A stretch of DNA of 8,865 bases from Methanosarcina sp. (GCA_024280975.1 JAMXLQ010000219.1:1-8865), one strand, 5' to 3'; positions 1 to 7,012 are shown, counted from the first letter of the stretch. The notes: generated by a model from the letters alone, not told the origin. Program-made: numbers and translations.

Positions 1-1938
1 CTCAACAACATCTATTGCATCTTCAAAGAGCTTTCTATCAATTTTGATCGCTAAGTATTTTTTGAGTTTTTCCTCAGGAGGCATTGTTGAGCCTGCCGAA
101 AGATAGGCAATGTAGTTTTTGTTGAAAATTTCGGGGTCTTCCCTGTACTGTTTGAAGAGAGCGAGAGTTATTGCCTTGGAAACCGCGTAGTTGAAGGTAT
201 AGTAGTTGCTTGTCAGATAGATGTGGTTGATGTAAGTCCATTCTGCGGAATCTTCAGTGTAATACTCAACTGAGCGGCTCCTGTACTCTTTAGATAGGTC
301 TGTCCAGATAGCGTTTAGTTCCGCTCCGCTTACCGTTTCTTTTTCTGCGCAGAGCCGATGTGCTTTATATTCAAATTCCGTGATCAAGGGCTGCCTGGTA
401 AAAAAATTTTGGTAATCGTCAATCTGCTGGGAGAGTACGGCAACTGCAGTATTCCTGTCGGAATTTTCGACAACGTAATCAACAAGGAGCTCTTCGTTGA
501 AAGTGGAAGGAATTTCCATTTCATAGATCGTACCCGAGCAGTAAAGATAGTCCACGGAGTTGCTCATGAGGTAGAAATTAACGGCATGTCCGAGCTCGTG
601 GGTTAAAGTTTTCTGGTCTCTTATAAGGCCGTCATAGTTCATAAAGATCAGAGGTGGAGCTTTCAGGGCACAGGAATCGGTACAATATCCACCTGGCTGT
701 TTTCCATGTTCGGGGTCTGGGTACACATCTATGAAACTGCCAGTTACCATCTTAAAAAAGATTTCCTTGAAATTGGGGTTCATCCCGGAATAGGATTTCA
801 GAATCTCATGCAAGGCATCTATGTAAGCGTACTTCTTGCCAGGTTGATCCGTCAGCTGTAGCATAAGGTCATATGGTTTGAGCACGTCAAGTCCGAGCTT
901 CTTTCTTCTGAACTCATTGTAATCTTCAAATACCTCTTTCCTTTGCTTGAAGACCACATTCATGTTCTCAATCTGATCATGAGTGAGATAGAGGTTATAC
1001 AGACTGTAATCATAGAAATCCGTATAGTTCAACTCTCTGGCAACAAGGTCGTCAATCTGGGCTTTTCTGGAATAGAGGGATGCCATGGAATCGGATTCGT
1101 TAATCAGGTGGTAGAACCTCTTGTCATAACATTTTTTCCTGTTTTCCCGGCTTGGGTCTGTTGAAAGTAGGGTATTATAGGACTGGGAATTGACGGAAAA
1201 TTTCTCTCCGTTCTCAAGCGTTATCTCTCCTGCCTTTGTGACTTTATTCGTGATTTCGGAAAGCGCCTCAGTCTCCAGTTTCATACGCTGGTTTTCGAGT
1301 TCTGCAAGATACGCAGCTTGAGACTCATTCATTGGCCTGTGCTCTGCAAACCTCATATAGTTAGCTTCAAGATAAGCCCCATAAACCTCGAGTTTGGATT
1401 CTTCGGAAAAGAGTCTGTCCCATTCCTCCTTACCGAACGAGGTCAATTTTACGGTTGCAAAGCTTCTCGCTTTCTTGTATTCGGTAAGAAGGTCCTGAAC
1501 ACTTCCAAGCAGAGAAATAAGAAACGATTCATTCACGTTTTTACTGAGCTGAGTATATGCATAAGTATACAGGACCTCAAGCGATTTTGAATAAGCCTCC
1601 TCAGCTTCCAGGTACTCAAGTAAAGTAGCCCCTGACAGCTTTTCAAATTTCGGACGGAATTTCTCTTTTATCTCCTCTGGTCTCTTTTTTAAATTCTCGA
1701 GCTCTTTCAAAGCATCTTCCCTGCTGCTGAAAAGATATGAATCATTCCATTCTGCTGTAACCTTTTCGGAATTAAGCTCATAAGAATTATACTCATTGCC
1801 TGTGCTTTCAGAAGAACTCTCTACCTTTCCAGAATCCCTGTCTTCTGGAAAAACTGCAAGAGATAGTAGTGCTCCGAGAAAGAGAGGCCTTTTAAACATC
1901 CTTGAGGCTGTGAGCCCTTTAACAGATTTCAGTTCCAT
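1..1938 (-). CDS. pepF: Oligoendopeptidase F-like M3 family zinc metallopeptidase, probably exported (3' end off the window)
   Basis: The reading frame is open for 646 codons from an ATG at 1938 to the window edge, so the C-terminus is missing. The zinc site is clear: HELGH at residues 447-451 and, 24 residues later, E475 in EIPST as the likely third ligand, which is the M3 arrangement. A GGYC motif at about 416-419 matches the PepF-type substrate-site segment, and YLSAGSTMPPEE near the cut end matches the family's C-terminal region, so perhaps only a few tens of residues are lost. M3B enzymes hydrolyse short peptides and are usually cytosolic and about 600 residues long. Here residues 15-30 (FKRPLFLGALLSLAVF) form a positive-then-hydrophobic segment followed by a Ser/Glu-rich stretch, suggesting an exported or membrane-anchored form. 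The cleavage site is unclear and there is no lipobox. A second in-frame ATG at 1899 (residue 14) would keep this segment. The gene appears to have its own promoter. Family assignment is secure; location is inferred. Confidence 0.92.
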   Translation of the reverse strand, partial: MELKSVKGLTASRMFKRPLFLGALLSLAVFPEDRDSGKVESSSESTGNEYNSYELNSEKVTAEWNDSYLFSSREDALKELENLKKRPEEIKEKFRPKFEKLSGATLLEYLEAEEAYSKSLEVLYTYAYTQLSKNVNESFLISLLGSVQDLLTEYKKARSFATVKLTSFGKEEWDRLFSEESKLEVYGAYLEANYMRFAEHRPMNESQAAYLAELENQRMKLETEALSEITNKVTKAGEITLENGEKFSVNSQSYNTLLSTDPSRENRKKCYDKRFYHLINESDSMASLYSRKAQIDDLVARELNYTDFYDYSLYNLYLTHDQIENMNVVFKQRKEVFEDYNEFRRKKLGLDVLKPYDLMLQLTDQPGKKYAYIDALHEILKSYSGMNPNFKEIFFKMVTGSFIDVYPDPEHGKQPGGYCTDSCALKAPPLIFMNYDGLIRDQKTLTHELGHAVNFYLMSNSVDYLYCSGTIYEMEIPSTFNEELLVDYVVENSDRNTAVAVLSQQIDDYQNFFTRQPLITEFEYKAHRLCAEKETVSGAELNAIWTDLSKEYRSRSVEYYTEDSAEWTYINHIYLTSNYYTFNYAVSKAITLALFKQYREDPEIFNKNYIAYLSAGSTMPPEEKLKKYLAIKIDRKLFEDAIDVVE

Positions 1939-1972
1939 AAGACCGTTCCCCAATATGATATCAAAGTACCCA

Positions 1973-1980
1973 CTTATATT
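1973..1980 (-). promoter_or_regulatory. Candidate TATA box of the M3 peptidase gene
   Basis: On the minus strand this reads AATATAAG, 35-42 bases upstream of the ATG at 1938. An archaeal start about 25 bases downstream would leave a leader of roughly 10-15 bases. The leader contains GGGGAAC, a weak ribosome-binding match. The match to the archaeal TATA consensus is partial. Confidence 0.4.
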
Positions 1981-1996
1981 CTTTTACTGGAGTTAG

Positions 1997-2041
1997 TTTC
2001 ATTGGTTTTATTTCATTGATCATAGGGTTTCATTGATCATA
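1997..2041. repeat. Repeated TTTCATTGATCATA motif upstream of the peptidase promoter
   Basis: Two exact 14-base copies (2011-2024 and 2028-2041, 17 bases apart) are preceded by a partial copy, TTTCATTG, at 1997-2004. Each full copy contains the palindrome TGATCA. The cluster lies just upstream of the candidate TATA box of the peptidase gene, where an archaeal activator or repressor would bind. The operator role is inferred from position and repetition only. Confidence 0.5.
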
Positions 2042-2097
2042 CGATTTTATTATTACATGAATTTAGTTATTTTTATGAAAAAGTAATATCTATCTCA

Positions 2098-2133
2098 TAT
2101 AAAAATAAAAATATTTAGGATAGACTTGTCTAT
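2098..2133 (-). terminator. Hairpin plus T-rich terminator after the MscS-type gene
   Basis: A short palindrome at 2120-2133 (ATAGAC, 2-base centre, GTCTAT) starts 13 bases past the channel stop codon. On the minus strand it is followed by a T-rich run containing two T5 tracts. This would end the DUF432-like/MscS transcript before the peptidase promoter region. The stem is short, so the T-rich run may be the main signal. Confidence 0.5.
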
Positions 2134-2146
2134 ATAACAGATCTAC

Positions 2147-3052
2147 TCAGGCTAAAACCCTTTCCTCATAATTTATTACACTCTCGATTTCTTTTCCTGG
2201 CATCAGTTCCTCAGGAACTTTTTTTGAATCGGTCTGAATGCGAACTATGCGCTGAGGTAAAGGAATTTCTATTCCGTTTTCTTCAAGGGTCTGTTTTATA
2301 TTCCATAGAATTCTGGTTTTTATACCAAACCACTCATTCACAGGCGCCCAGATCCTGACATTAATGTTTACCGAACTGTCTGCAAGGTCATTTACGAAAA
2401 CCGACGGAGAGGGGTTTAAGAGAGCAAAGGGTTCTTTGTCGATAAGATCTTTGATAAGAAAGATTGCGGCATTGGCATCATCACTGTAACGGATTCTGAT
2501 TGTGTATTCAAACCTTCGGACAGGATGCCCTACTATATTTGTGATATTTGTTGTAAAGACCTGTTGATTGGGGATACGGACAAGAAGCCCTTCAAAGGTT
2601 CTTATATGGGTAGAAATTATGCGAATATCAGTAACATAACCCGATACATCGTTGATTTGAACTTGATCCCCTATTTTTATAGGCCTTTCGATCATTAGGA
2701 AAACACCTGATACTAGATTTCCCACAATGTTCTGGCTTGCAAAACCAAGAATAATACCTGCAACCCCTCCTGCCAGCAGGAATCCTGAAGGATTAATTCC
2801 TATTAAATGCAAATTAGAAAGAAATACAATAGTTAGTATGCCATAGTAAAGGAGTTTGATGATAGTCTCACCCATATCCTTACTGACTCTATTTTTGAGG
2901 GACCTGCGCAGATAAATGGAGATAATTTTGGCAAGAATGGTTGAAAAAGAAAGAATGAATATAAACTTTAATACAGATCCCAGAGTTACGGTACCACTTG
3001 AGGTAGGCAGGCCAATGTCAAGAAAATCGATATATGTGATCAAAATCCCCAC
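2147..3052 (-). CDS. mscS: MscS-family mechanosensitive ion channel
   Basis: This is a 301-residue small-conductance mechanosensitive channel, which in the family opens under membrane tension to release solutes after hypo-osmotic shock. Three membrane helices are visible at about residues 25-48, 62-85 and 88-121. The third is the Gly/Ala-rich pore helix typical of MscS (AGGVAGIILGFASQNIVGNLVSG in two overlapping parts). It runs into the beta domain (ERPIKIGDQVQI, then VRIPNQQ), and the C-terminal end carries IEIPLPQR, a family hallmark. Size is close to E. coli MscS (286 residues). The start is uncertain. GTG at 3052 overlaps the upstream gene by 13 bases and has no clear ribosome-binding site. 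TTG at 3043 (residue 4) gives a 4-base TTGA stop/start overlap, with the G-rich GGGGTGGGG just before it. Either way, translational coupling to the DUF432-like gene is likely. Archaeal MscS proteins vary in conductance and selectivity, so only the family is claimed. Confidence 0.93.
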   Translation of the reverse strand: MGILITYIDFLDIGLPTSSGTVTLGSVLKFIFILSFSTILAKIISIYLRRSLKNRVSKDMGETIIKLLYYGILTIVFLSNLHLIGINPSGFLLAGGVAGIILGFASQNIVGNLVSGVFLMIERPIKIGDQVQINDVSGYVTDIRIISTHIRTFEGLLVRIPNQQVFTTNITNIVGHPVRRFEYTIRIRYSDDANAAIFLIKDLIDKEPFALLNPSPSVFVNDLADSSVNINVRIWAPVNEWFGIKTRILWNIKQTLEENGIEIPLPQRIVRIQTDSKKVPEELMPGKEIESVINYEERVLA

Positions 3053-3783
3053 CCCATGTAAAATTTGAGGGGTACAAGACCAAGCTTCTGAAGACTGTAG
3101 ACCCCAAAAGCCTCTTTCCTGGCTTTAAAGTCCTTCAGAGGACTGCTTTTTAGCTCTCCACTAATATGCTGCACCTCAAACCCTGTTTCAGCCGTGTTCC
3201 TGTTGAGGATATCCATACGCGCTCGCATAAAAACATCACCTGCATAGTAAAGTTTCATACCATATGCACTAAAAACTGCCTTTGAGATAGATGCCCAATC
3301 AGAGGAAGCATTTCGAAGAGTCAGTTCCATAACCCCCTCCTGTAGAGGGTTAGGGGAAGGAGAAATTGAGTATATCTGGCTTTTCCAGTGCTTGCAGATA
3401 ACTCCATTTGAAACCTCCCCATAAAGAGTAAATTTCTGCCTCGCCAGGCTCAGCACATCCAGAAGCTGGAGATTTTTGTCTCCCTTATCCGCAATGAAAA
3501 CACCTATCTCTATTGGAAATTTCAGAAAAATCTTCCTTTTTGCTCCCCCCGAAAGTAACAGAGTTTTCTCAAATTCTATCAGTAAGTTTGGGGTAATTTC
3601 TTTAGGAGTGTTTAAAGGCTCTACTGGATTTATAATAAAGCGCTTTCCACCTCCAAGAATAATTTTCTCGACACTATCTGTTCCGAGTGTCCTTCTATAC
3701 ACCCACTGCTCTCCTACTTTTTCCACGGAAATAGCAATTCCTTCCTGCTCTACTGAAAAAGGGGGATCATAATAGCCGTACAT
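3040..3783 (-). CDS. DUF432-like protein of unknown function, overlapping the MscS channel gene
   Basis: A 247-residue protein with no signal peptide and no membrane helix, hence probably cytoplasmic. It looks like the archaeal DUF432 family by overall pattern (an early GGGKRF turn, FPIEIGVFIADKGDK mid-protein, then a VICKHW segment and a beta-rich second half), but this is recall rather than a search. No catalytic motif or metal site is recognisable. The ATG at 3783 has AGGAT a few bases upstream as a weak ribosome-binding site. Its last bases overlap the start of the MscS gene, so the two proteins are probably made together in matched amounts. By position it may modulate, assemble or respond to the channel, but nothing in the sequence proves this. 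A proline-rich segment near residue 145 (SPSPNPLQEG) is encoded by a G/C-rich inverted repeat. Confidence 0.75.
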   Translation of the reverse strand: MYGYYDPPFSVEQEGIAISVEKVGEQWVYRRTLGTDSVEKIILGGGKRFIINPVEPLNTPKEITPNLLIEFEKTLLLSGGAKRKIFLKFPIEIGVFIADKGDKNLQLLDVLSLARQKFTLYGEVSNGVICKHWKSQIYSISPSPNPLQEGVMELTLRNASSDWASISKAVFSAYGMKLYYAGDVFMRARMDILNRNTAETGFEVQHISGELKSSPLKDFKARKEAFGVYSLQKLGLVPLKFYMGWGF

Positions 3784-3844
3784 AATATCCTGAGACTGAG
3801 GCTTATAAGATAACTATTCAAATTTCTTAATATAGATGATATGC

Positions 3845-3852
3845 ATTATAAA
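3845..3852 (-). promoter_or_regulatory. Candidate TATA box of the DUF432-like/MscS unit
   Basis: The minus strand reads TTTATAAT within a T-rich run, about 62 bases upstream of the ATG at 3783. This implies a leader of about 35-40 bases. It is the best TATA-like sequence between this gene and the end of corA, but the region is A/T-rich and chance matches are expected. Confidence 0.35.
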
Positions 3853-3916
3853 AAATTTTCCCATCCAAACATCTTCTGAATAAGAGGAAGAACAGAATGA
3901 AATCAGGAGAGAAGAC

Positions 3917-3981
3917 AAAAAATTGATGGGAAAGCTGACAAAAGAGGAAAAAATATCAAAAGAAAAGTAATAAGGAAAAAA
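3917..3981 (-). terminator. Oligo-T termination region after corA
   Basis: On the minus strand three separate T6 tracts (3976-3981, 3948-3953, 3917-3922) follow the corA stop codon, the first only a few bases past it. Repeated oligo-T tracts without a hairpin are the usual intrinsic termination signal in archaea. This would separate corA from the DUF432-like/MscS transcript. Confidence 0.5.
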
Positions 3982-3985
3982 GAAG

Positions 3986-5050
3986 TCAAACCCATCCTCT
4001 TTTCTTAAAATACACGAACATACTGATCGCTATTAAAGTTATTCCAAGCATTACTACAGGATATCCCCAACGCCATTTGAGCTCAGGCATGTTTTCAAAG
4101 TTCATTCCATAAACGCCTACTATGAAAGTAAGAGGAATGAAAATCGTTGCTATGACTGTCAGGACTTTCATAACGTCATTCATTCTGTAGCTCACACTTG
4201 AAAGATAGATATCAACCATTGAAGACAAAATATCCCGTAACTCTTCAACTGAATCAATTACTTGGATAGTATGATCATAAACATCTCTCAGATAAATGCT
4301 GGTACTCTCTCTAATAAGATCTGATTCAACCCTCTGCAAACCATTTATCAGCTCCCTAAGAGGCCAGACGGCTTTTCTAAGGGTGATCATATCCCTTTTA
4401 TACTTCTGGATAGTCGTGAGGGTTTCAGGCCTTGGTTGTAGTACTAGCCCTTCTTCAAGGTACTCGATTTCGTCTCCGAAATGTTCAAGAATTAAAAAGT
4501 AATTATCAACCACAGCGTCAATAAGGCTATAGGCAAGATAATCAACCCCACTTTTCCGCAAGCGGGAAGCCGGATTTTCAAATCTTCCTCTCACGGGGTC
4601 AAAAACATCTCCCTGCCTTTCCTGAAAAGAGAGAAGATAATTGAAGCCTATAATAATGCTTACCTGATCTATAGAAATTTCTTCCTTTTCTTTATCAAGA
4701 AGCATCATTTTTAAAACCGTATAAATATATGAGTCGTAATCCTCAGTCTTAGGCCGCTGCCCTGTATTGAGCACATCTTCAAGGGTAAGGGGATGAATAT
4801 TGAAATAGCCCCCGAGCTTTTCTATAATATCTACCCTATCCAACCCATCCACATTTATCCATAAATTGATATCGGGCAGACCCTTAAACTCAAGGCACTC
4901 CTCGATTGTCTCCAGCTCTTTTTCTATAAGTTTTTCACTGTTATAGGCCAGAATCCGGATTACTACCTTTTCGGCCTTTTTCTCTCCTACGTGAACAAGC
5001 GTTCCAGGTGCAAGCCCGGTTTTCGATCCTCTTCTCTCAAAAGTCTCCAT
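3986..5050 (-). CDS. corA: CorA-type Mg2+/Co2+ transporter
   Basis: A 354-residue CorA/MIT-family channel, which in the family forms a homopentamer in the cell membrane and takes up Mg2+ (also Co2+ and Ni2+). The signature GMN motif is at residues 315-317 in YGMNFENMPEL. Two C-terminal helices flank it at about 292-313 and 330-349, and a basic C-terminal tail (KKRGWV) follows. The large N-terminal cytoplasmic domain has the expected HPLTLEDVL segment near residue 86 and a long helical stalk from about 180 to 290. Length fits the family (about 320-370). The start is fixed because the frame has a stop just upstream (TGA at 5066-5068). An AGGTGAGG ribosome-binding-like sequence lies at 5064-5071, rather far (13 bases) from the ATG. 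The gene is divergent from the TM-helix repeat gene. Substrate choice between Mg2+, Co2+ and other ions cannot be read from the sequence. Confidence 0.95.
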   Translation of the reverse strand: METFERRGSKTGLAPGTLVHVGEKKAEKVVIRILAYNSEKLIEKELETIEECLEFKGLPDINLWINVDGLDRVDIIEKLGGYFNIHPLTLEDVLNTGQRPKTEDYDSYIYTVLKMMLLDKEKEEISIDQVSIIIGFNYLLSFQERQGDVFDPVRGRFENPASRLRKSGVDYLAYSLIDAVVDNYFLILEHFGDEIEYLEEGLVLQPRPETLTTIQKYKRDMITLRKAVWPLRELINGLQRVESDLIRESTSIYLRDVYDHTIQVIDSVEELRDILSSMVDIYLSSVSYRMNDVMKVLTVIATIFIPLTFIVGVYGMNFENMPELKWRWGYPVVMLGITLIAISMFVYFKKRGWV

Positions 5051-5095
5051 GCTTGTTTCTCTGCCTCACCTTCTAGTAAAAATAAGTTATTCAGT

Positions 5096-5104
5096 AATTA
5101 TAAC
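5096..5104 (-). promoter_or_regulatory. Candidate TATA box of corA
   Basis: The minus strand reads GTTATAATT here, about 46-54 bases upstream of the corA ATG. A start 25 bases further on would leave a leader of about 25 bases that still includes the AGGTGAGG sequence. A stronger-looking ATATAAAA at 5213-5220 is a rival and would give a leader of about 140 bases. The choice between them is not settled by sequence. Confidence 0.3.
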
Positions 5105-5240
5105 TCCACTGATTTAAGCCTGTGCATGACATTTTATCCGAATATCCTTATTAAGCACTTGAAATAGTTTGGAATTTTTTCAACATATTGAGTTTTCAAT
5201 TTAAAATAAGTTTTTTATATGTTTGCAGATAAATATATGT

Positions 5241-5278
5241 ATTATATATTTAATAGAATAATATATTAAATATATAAT
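5241..5278. repeat. Perfect 15-bp inverted repeat in the corA/TM-helix divergent region
   Basis: The arm ATTATATATTTAATA (5241-5255) is repeated exactly in reverse complement at 5264-5278, with an 8-base centre (GAATAATA). All arm bases are A or T. The element lies about 190 bases upstream of corA and about 70 upstream of the divergent gene, and its right arm overlaps the best plus-strand TATA-like sequence. It could be a dimeric regulator site, a cruciform or a DNA-bending element; sequence alone does not decide. Confidence 0.7.
5266..5277 (+). promoter_or_regulatory. Candidate TATA box of the TM-helix repeat gene
   Basis: TTAAATATATAA is a good match to the archaeal TATA consensus, about 72-83 bases upstream of the chosen start codon, implying a leader of about 45-50 bases. 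It lies inside the right arm of the inverted repeat, so a protein bound to the repeat would compete with TBP. Other A/T-rich matches lie nearby. Confidence 0.4.
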
Positions 5279-5336
5279 TAAATTTTTCCAAAAATTGGGG
5301 AATTTGGAAAGATCGTCAGTTTTGTGATCAAATATA

Positions 5337-5344
5337 GGGGTGAT
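5337..5344 (+). promoter_or_regulatory. Ribosome-binding site that decides the start of the TM-helix repeat gene
   Basis: GGGGTGAT closely matches the archaeal Shine-Dalgarno sequence GGAGGTGAT. It ends four bases before the GTG at 5349. It overlaps the earlier in-frame GTG at 5340, which therefore cannot be the codon it serves. Confidence 0.65.
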
Positions 5345-5348
5345 TAAT

Positions 5349-6272
5349 GTGGTTGAAGATCAAGTTATGAATAGTGTATACAGCATGCTTAACCAATTTA
5401 TAGCATTCATTCCGACATTAGTAGCAATAATTCTTCTTATCATTATAGGGAAAATCCTTGGAACATTTCTTGGGAAGGTAGGGGCAAGGATACTGGATAA
5501 AATAGGACTTGATGATCTTGTTGACAAAACCATAATAGGTGGAATGATAAGAAGAGGACAAATGAGTACGGTTGGCTTTTTTGATGCAGCTATTAGATGG
5601 CTAGTTTACATTATCTTTGCCTTAATTATCCTTAATATTTTGAATATCCAAGCAGTAAATAATTTCATTAACCTGATAATATTCTACATCCCACTTGTGA
5701 TCTCTGCATTCATTGTACTGCTTATAGGCTTCTTGATTGTGGACTTCATTGGAGATCTGGTAAAAAATCTGCTTGTTTCAATCGGAGTAGACGAGAAATT
5801 CGAAAGGATGCCTTTTGGAGCTTCGGTCAGAACAGGAGGACTGACATCCTCAGGAATTATTTCTGGACTGATCAAGCTGTTCGGATATCTGATATTTCTT
5901 ACAACCGCATCGAATATCTTGCAGTTGACCATGCTTACCCAGTTGCTAATAAGTATTACTGAGTATTTACCCCGACTTTTTACAGGTATTCTGATCCTGA
6001 TAATAGGAATCCTTTCTATCGATATAGTGATGGATTACCTTACAAGTACGGTCAGGGATATGAATATAGAAGGAACAGAAATTATTCTTCCTCTCCTGAG
6101 AGGTTTTCTATTCCTTATTGTGATTCTGGTGGCACTAGATACGATGCTTGTTAACACCAGTATCCTTTACCTGTTCTTCGGGCCACTTGCATGGGGAATT
6201 GCAATCGTGGTTGCGTTCAAGTATGGGGTTAAAGACGCGCTTATTGCATATGCTAGAGAAAGGAACAAGTAA
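5349..6272 (+). CDS. Integral membrane protein with three MscS-associated TM-helix repeats, no channel beta domain
   Basis: A 307-residue, very hydrophobic protein of the 'conserved TM helix' group found with or near MscS-type channels. It contains three repeats of exactly 93 residues: prolines at 22, 115 and 208 (in IP, YIP and YLP) start a helix, and glycines at 34, 127 and 220 follow within it. After each comes an amphipathic stretch (such as IGVDEKFER at about 145-153) and a second helix. A partial fourth unit starts at the proline near 279. About seven membrane segments are likely. No MscS beta domain or pore helix of the usual Gly/Ala pattern is seen, so it may not be a channel on its own; it could be a partner, a scaffold or a divergent channel. 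The start is GTG 5349, chosen because GGGGTGAT sits at proper spacing; GTG 5340 would add three residues. The gene is followed by a clear terminator and is monocistronic. Confidence 0.85.
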   Translation: MVEDQVMNSVYSMLNQFIAFIPTLVAIILLIIIGKILGTFLGKVGARILDKIGLDDLVDKTIIGGMIRRGQMSTVGFFDAAIRWLVYIIFALIILNILNIQAVNNFINLIIFYIPLVISAFIVLLIGFLIVDFIGDLVKNLLVSIGVDEKFERMPFGASVRTGGLTSSGIISGLIKLFGYLIFLTTASNILQLTMLTQLLISITEYLPRLFTGILILIIGILSIDIVMDYLTSTVRDMNIEGTEIILPLLRGFLFLIVILVALDTMLVNTSILYLFFGPLAWGIAIVVAFKYGVKDALIAYARERNK

Positions 6273-6327
6273 AAAGTTACAGGAAAAACTGATCTAATCC
6301 AAGAAAAGGATTGTTGAATTATAAGAG

Positions 6328-6357
6328 AAAGGAAGTAAACCTTCCTTTTATTTATTT
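6328..6357 (+). terminator. Hairpin terminator after the TM-helix repeat gene
   Basis: AAAGGAAG (6328-6335) pairs perfectly with CTTCCTTT (6341-6348) around a 5-base loop, followed by TTATTTATTT. It begins 55 bases past the stop codon at 6272. This is the best-formed hairpin terminator in the window. Confidence 0.75.
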
Positions 6358-6748
6358 AAAACGTATTTTCGCAAGCAATGATTAGAAAACTCTTGATTAA
6401 TCCGATCTGCTTTGCCTACCTTTTTCTATTAAAAATTAAAAATGTAACTGTAGAAATGATCGAAAATACTAATAAATCATCCCAAAAACCACTTCTTTTC
6501 AATAATTAACAGCTTACAGAACTATTTTTTAGGATCAAGACTTGAGAAATTATCCTGATATATGAATTAAGAATCAAATTTTGAGTTTTGGGATCAACCC
6601 AGAATCAAACAACGATAGGCCAGACAGCAAAATCCCTCAAATAATGAGGAATACGGCTTAAATCTCAATAGCTCCAGCACGAACAACAGATTGACTGGTA
6701 ATGAGCAGATTCGAATAACAAAAAGGATATCATACCGCAGATCCAGCA

Positions 6749-6760
6749 TATAATATATAA
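6749..6760 (+). promoter_or_regulatory. Isolated TATA-like sequence with no gene behind it
   Basis: TATAATATATAA stands out in a less extreme stretch of sequence. A transcript from about 6785 rightwards would include the TCACAC/GTGTGA hairpin and could stop at the T8 tract near 7041-7048. No reading frame follows it. The sequence is close to symmetrical, so it could also direct leftward transcription. Confidence 0.25.
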
Positions 6761-6941
6761 CGGTTTATTTCAAGAAAGCATCTCAGTTCAATAATTATTT
6801 CAGGGTTTTATATTGTCACTTACTAAGATAACAACTGCAGCTTTTCTCACACGTAGGAAATTGTGTGAAGACTGAGCGTAAAACAAAGTGATTAGTTCTC
6901 AACGCCCCTTTTAGTAACTGAAGTTAAGAGAATATGTAGCG

Positions 6942-7012
6942 AAAAAGAGAAATAAAGGATTAAAAAAGTAAAAGAGGAAAAAGAGACATATAGCAAGAAA
7001 AAGCAGAGAAAA
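6942..7012 (-). terminator. Oligo-T rich region downstream of the aminotransferase gene
   Basis: On the minus strand this segment has at least five T4-T6 tracts separated by pyrimidine-rich sequence, about 150-215 bases past the aminotransferase stop. It is the nearest dense archaeal-type termination signal on that strand. A T-rich end nearer the gene is not seen, because the repeats between 7054 and 7157 are A-rich on the minus strand. Confidence 0.4.

Noticed and set aside
358..1996. Several plus-strand open frames of 66-90 codons (358-606, 943-1164, 1318-1590, 1796-1996)
   Set aside because: They lie antisense to the M3 peptidase frame, which is open throughout and has clear catalytic motifs. 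Their translations resemble no family.
3476..3772. Plus-strand 98-codon open frame
   Set aside because: It is antisense to the DUF432-like gene, has serine-rich shadow-type composition, and no promoter or ribosome-binding site was seen.
5340..5348. Upstream GTG start at 5340 for the TM-helix repeat gene
   Set aside because: The codon lies inside the GGGGTGAT ribosome-binding sequence, so it is unlikely to be the codon that this site serves.
5684..5932. Minus-strand 82-codon open frame
   Set aside because: It lies wholly inside the TM-helix repeat gene, whose exact 93-residue periodicity shows that the plus strand is the coding one.
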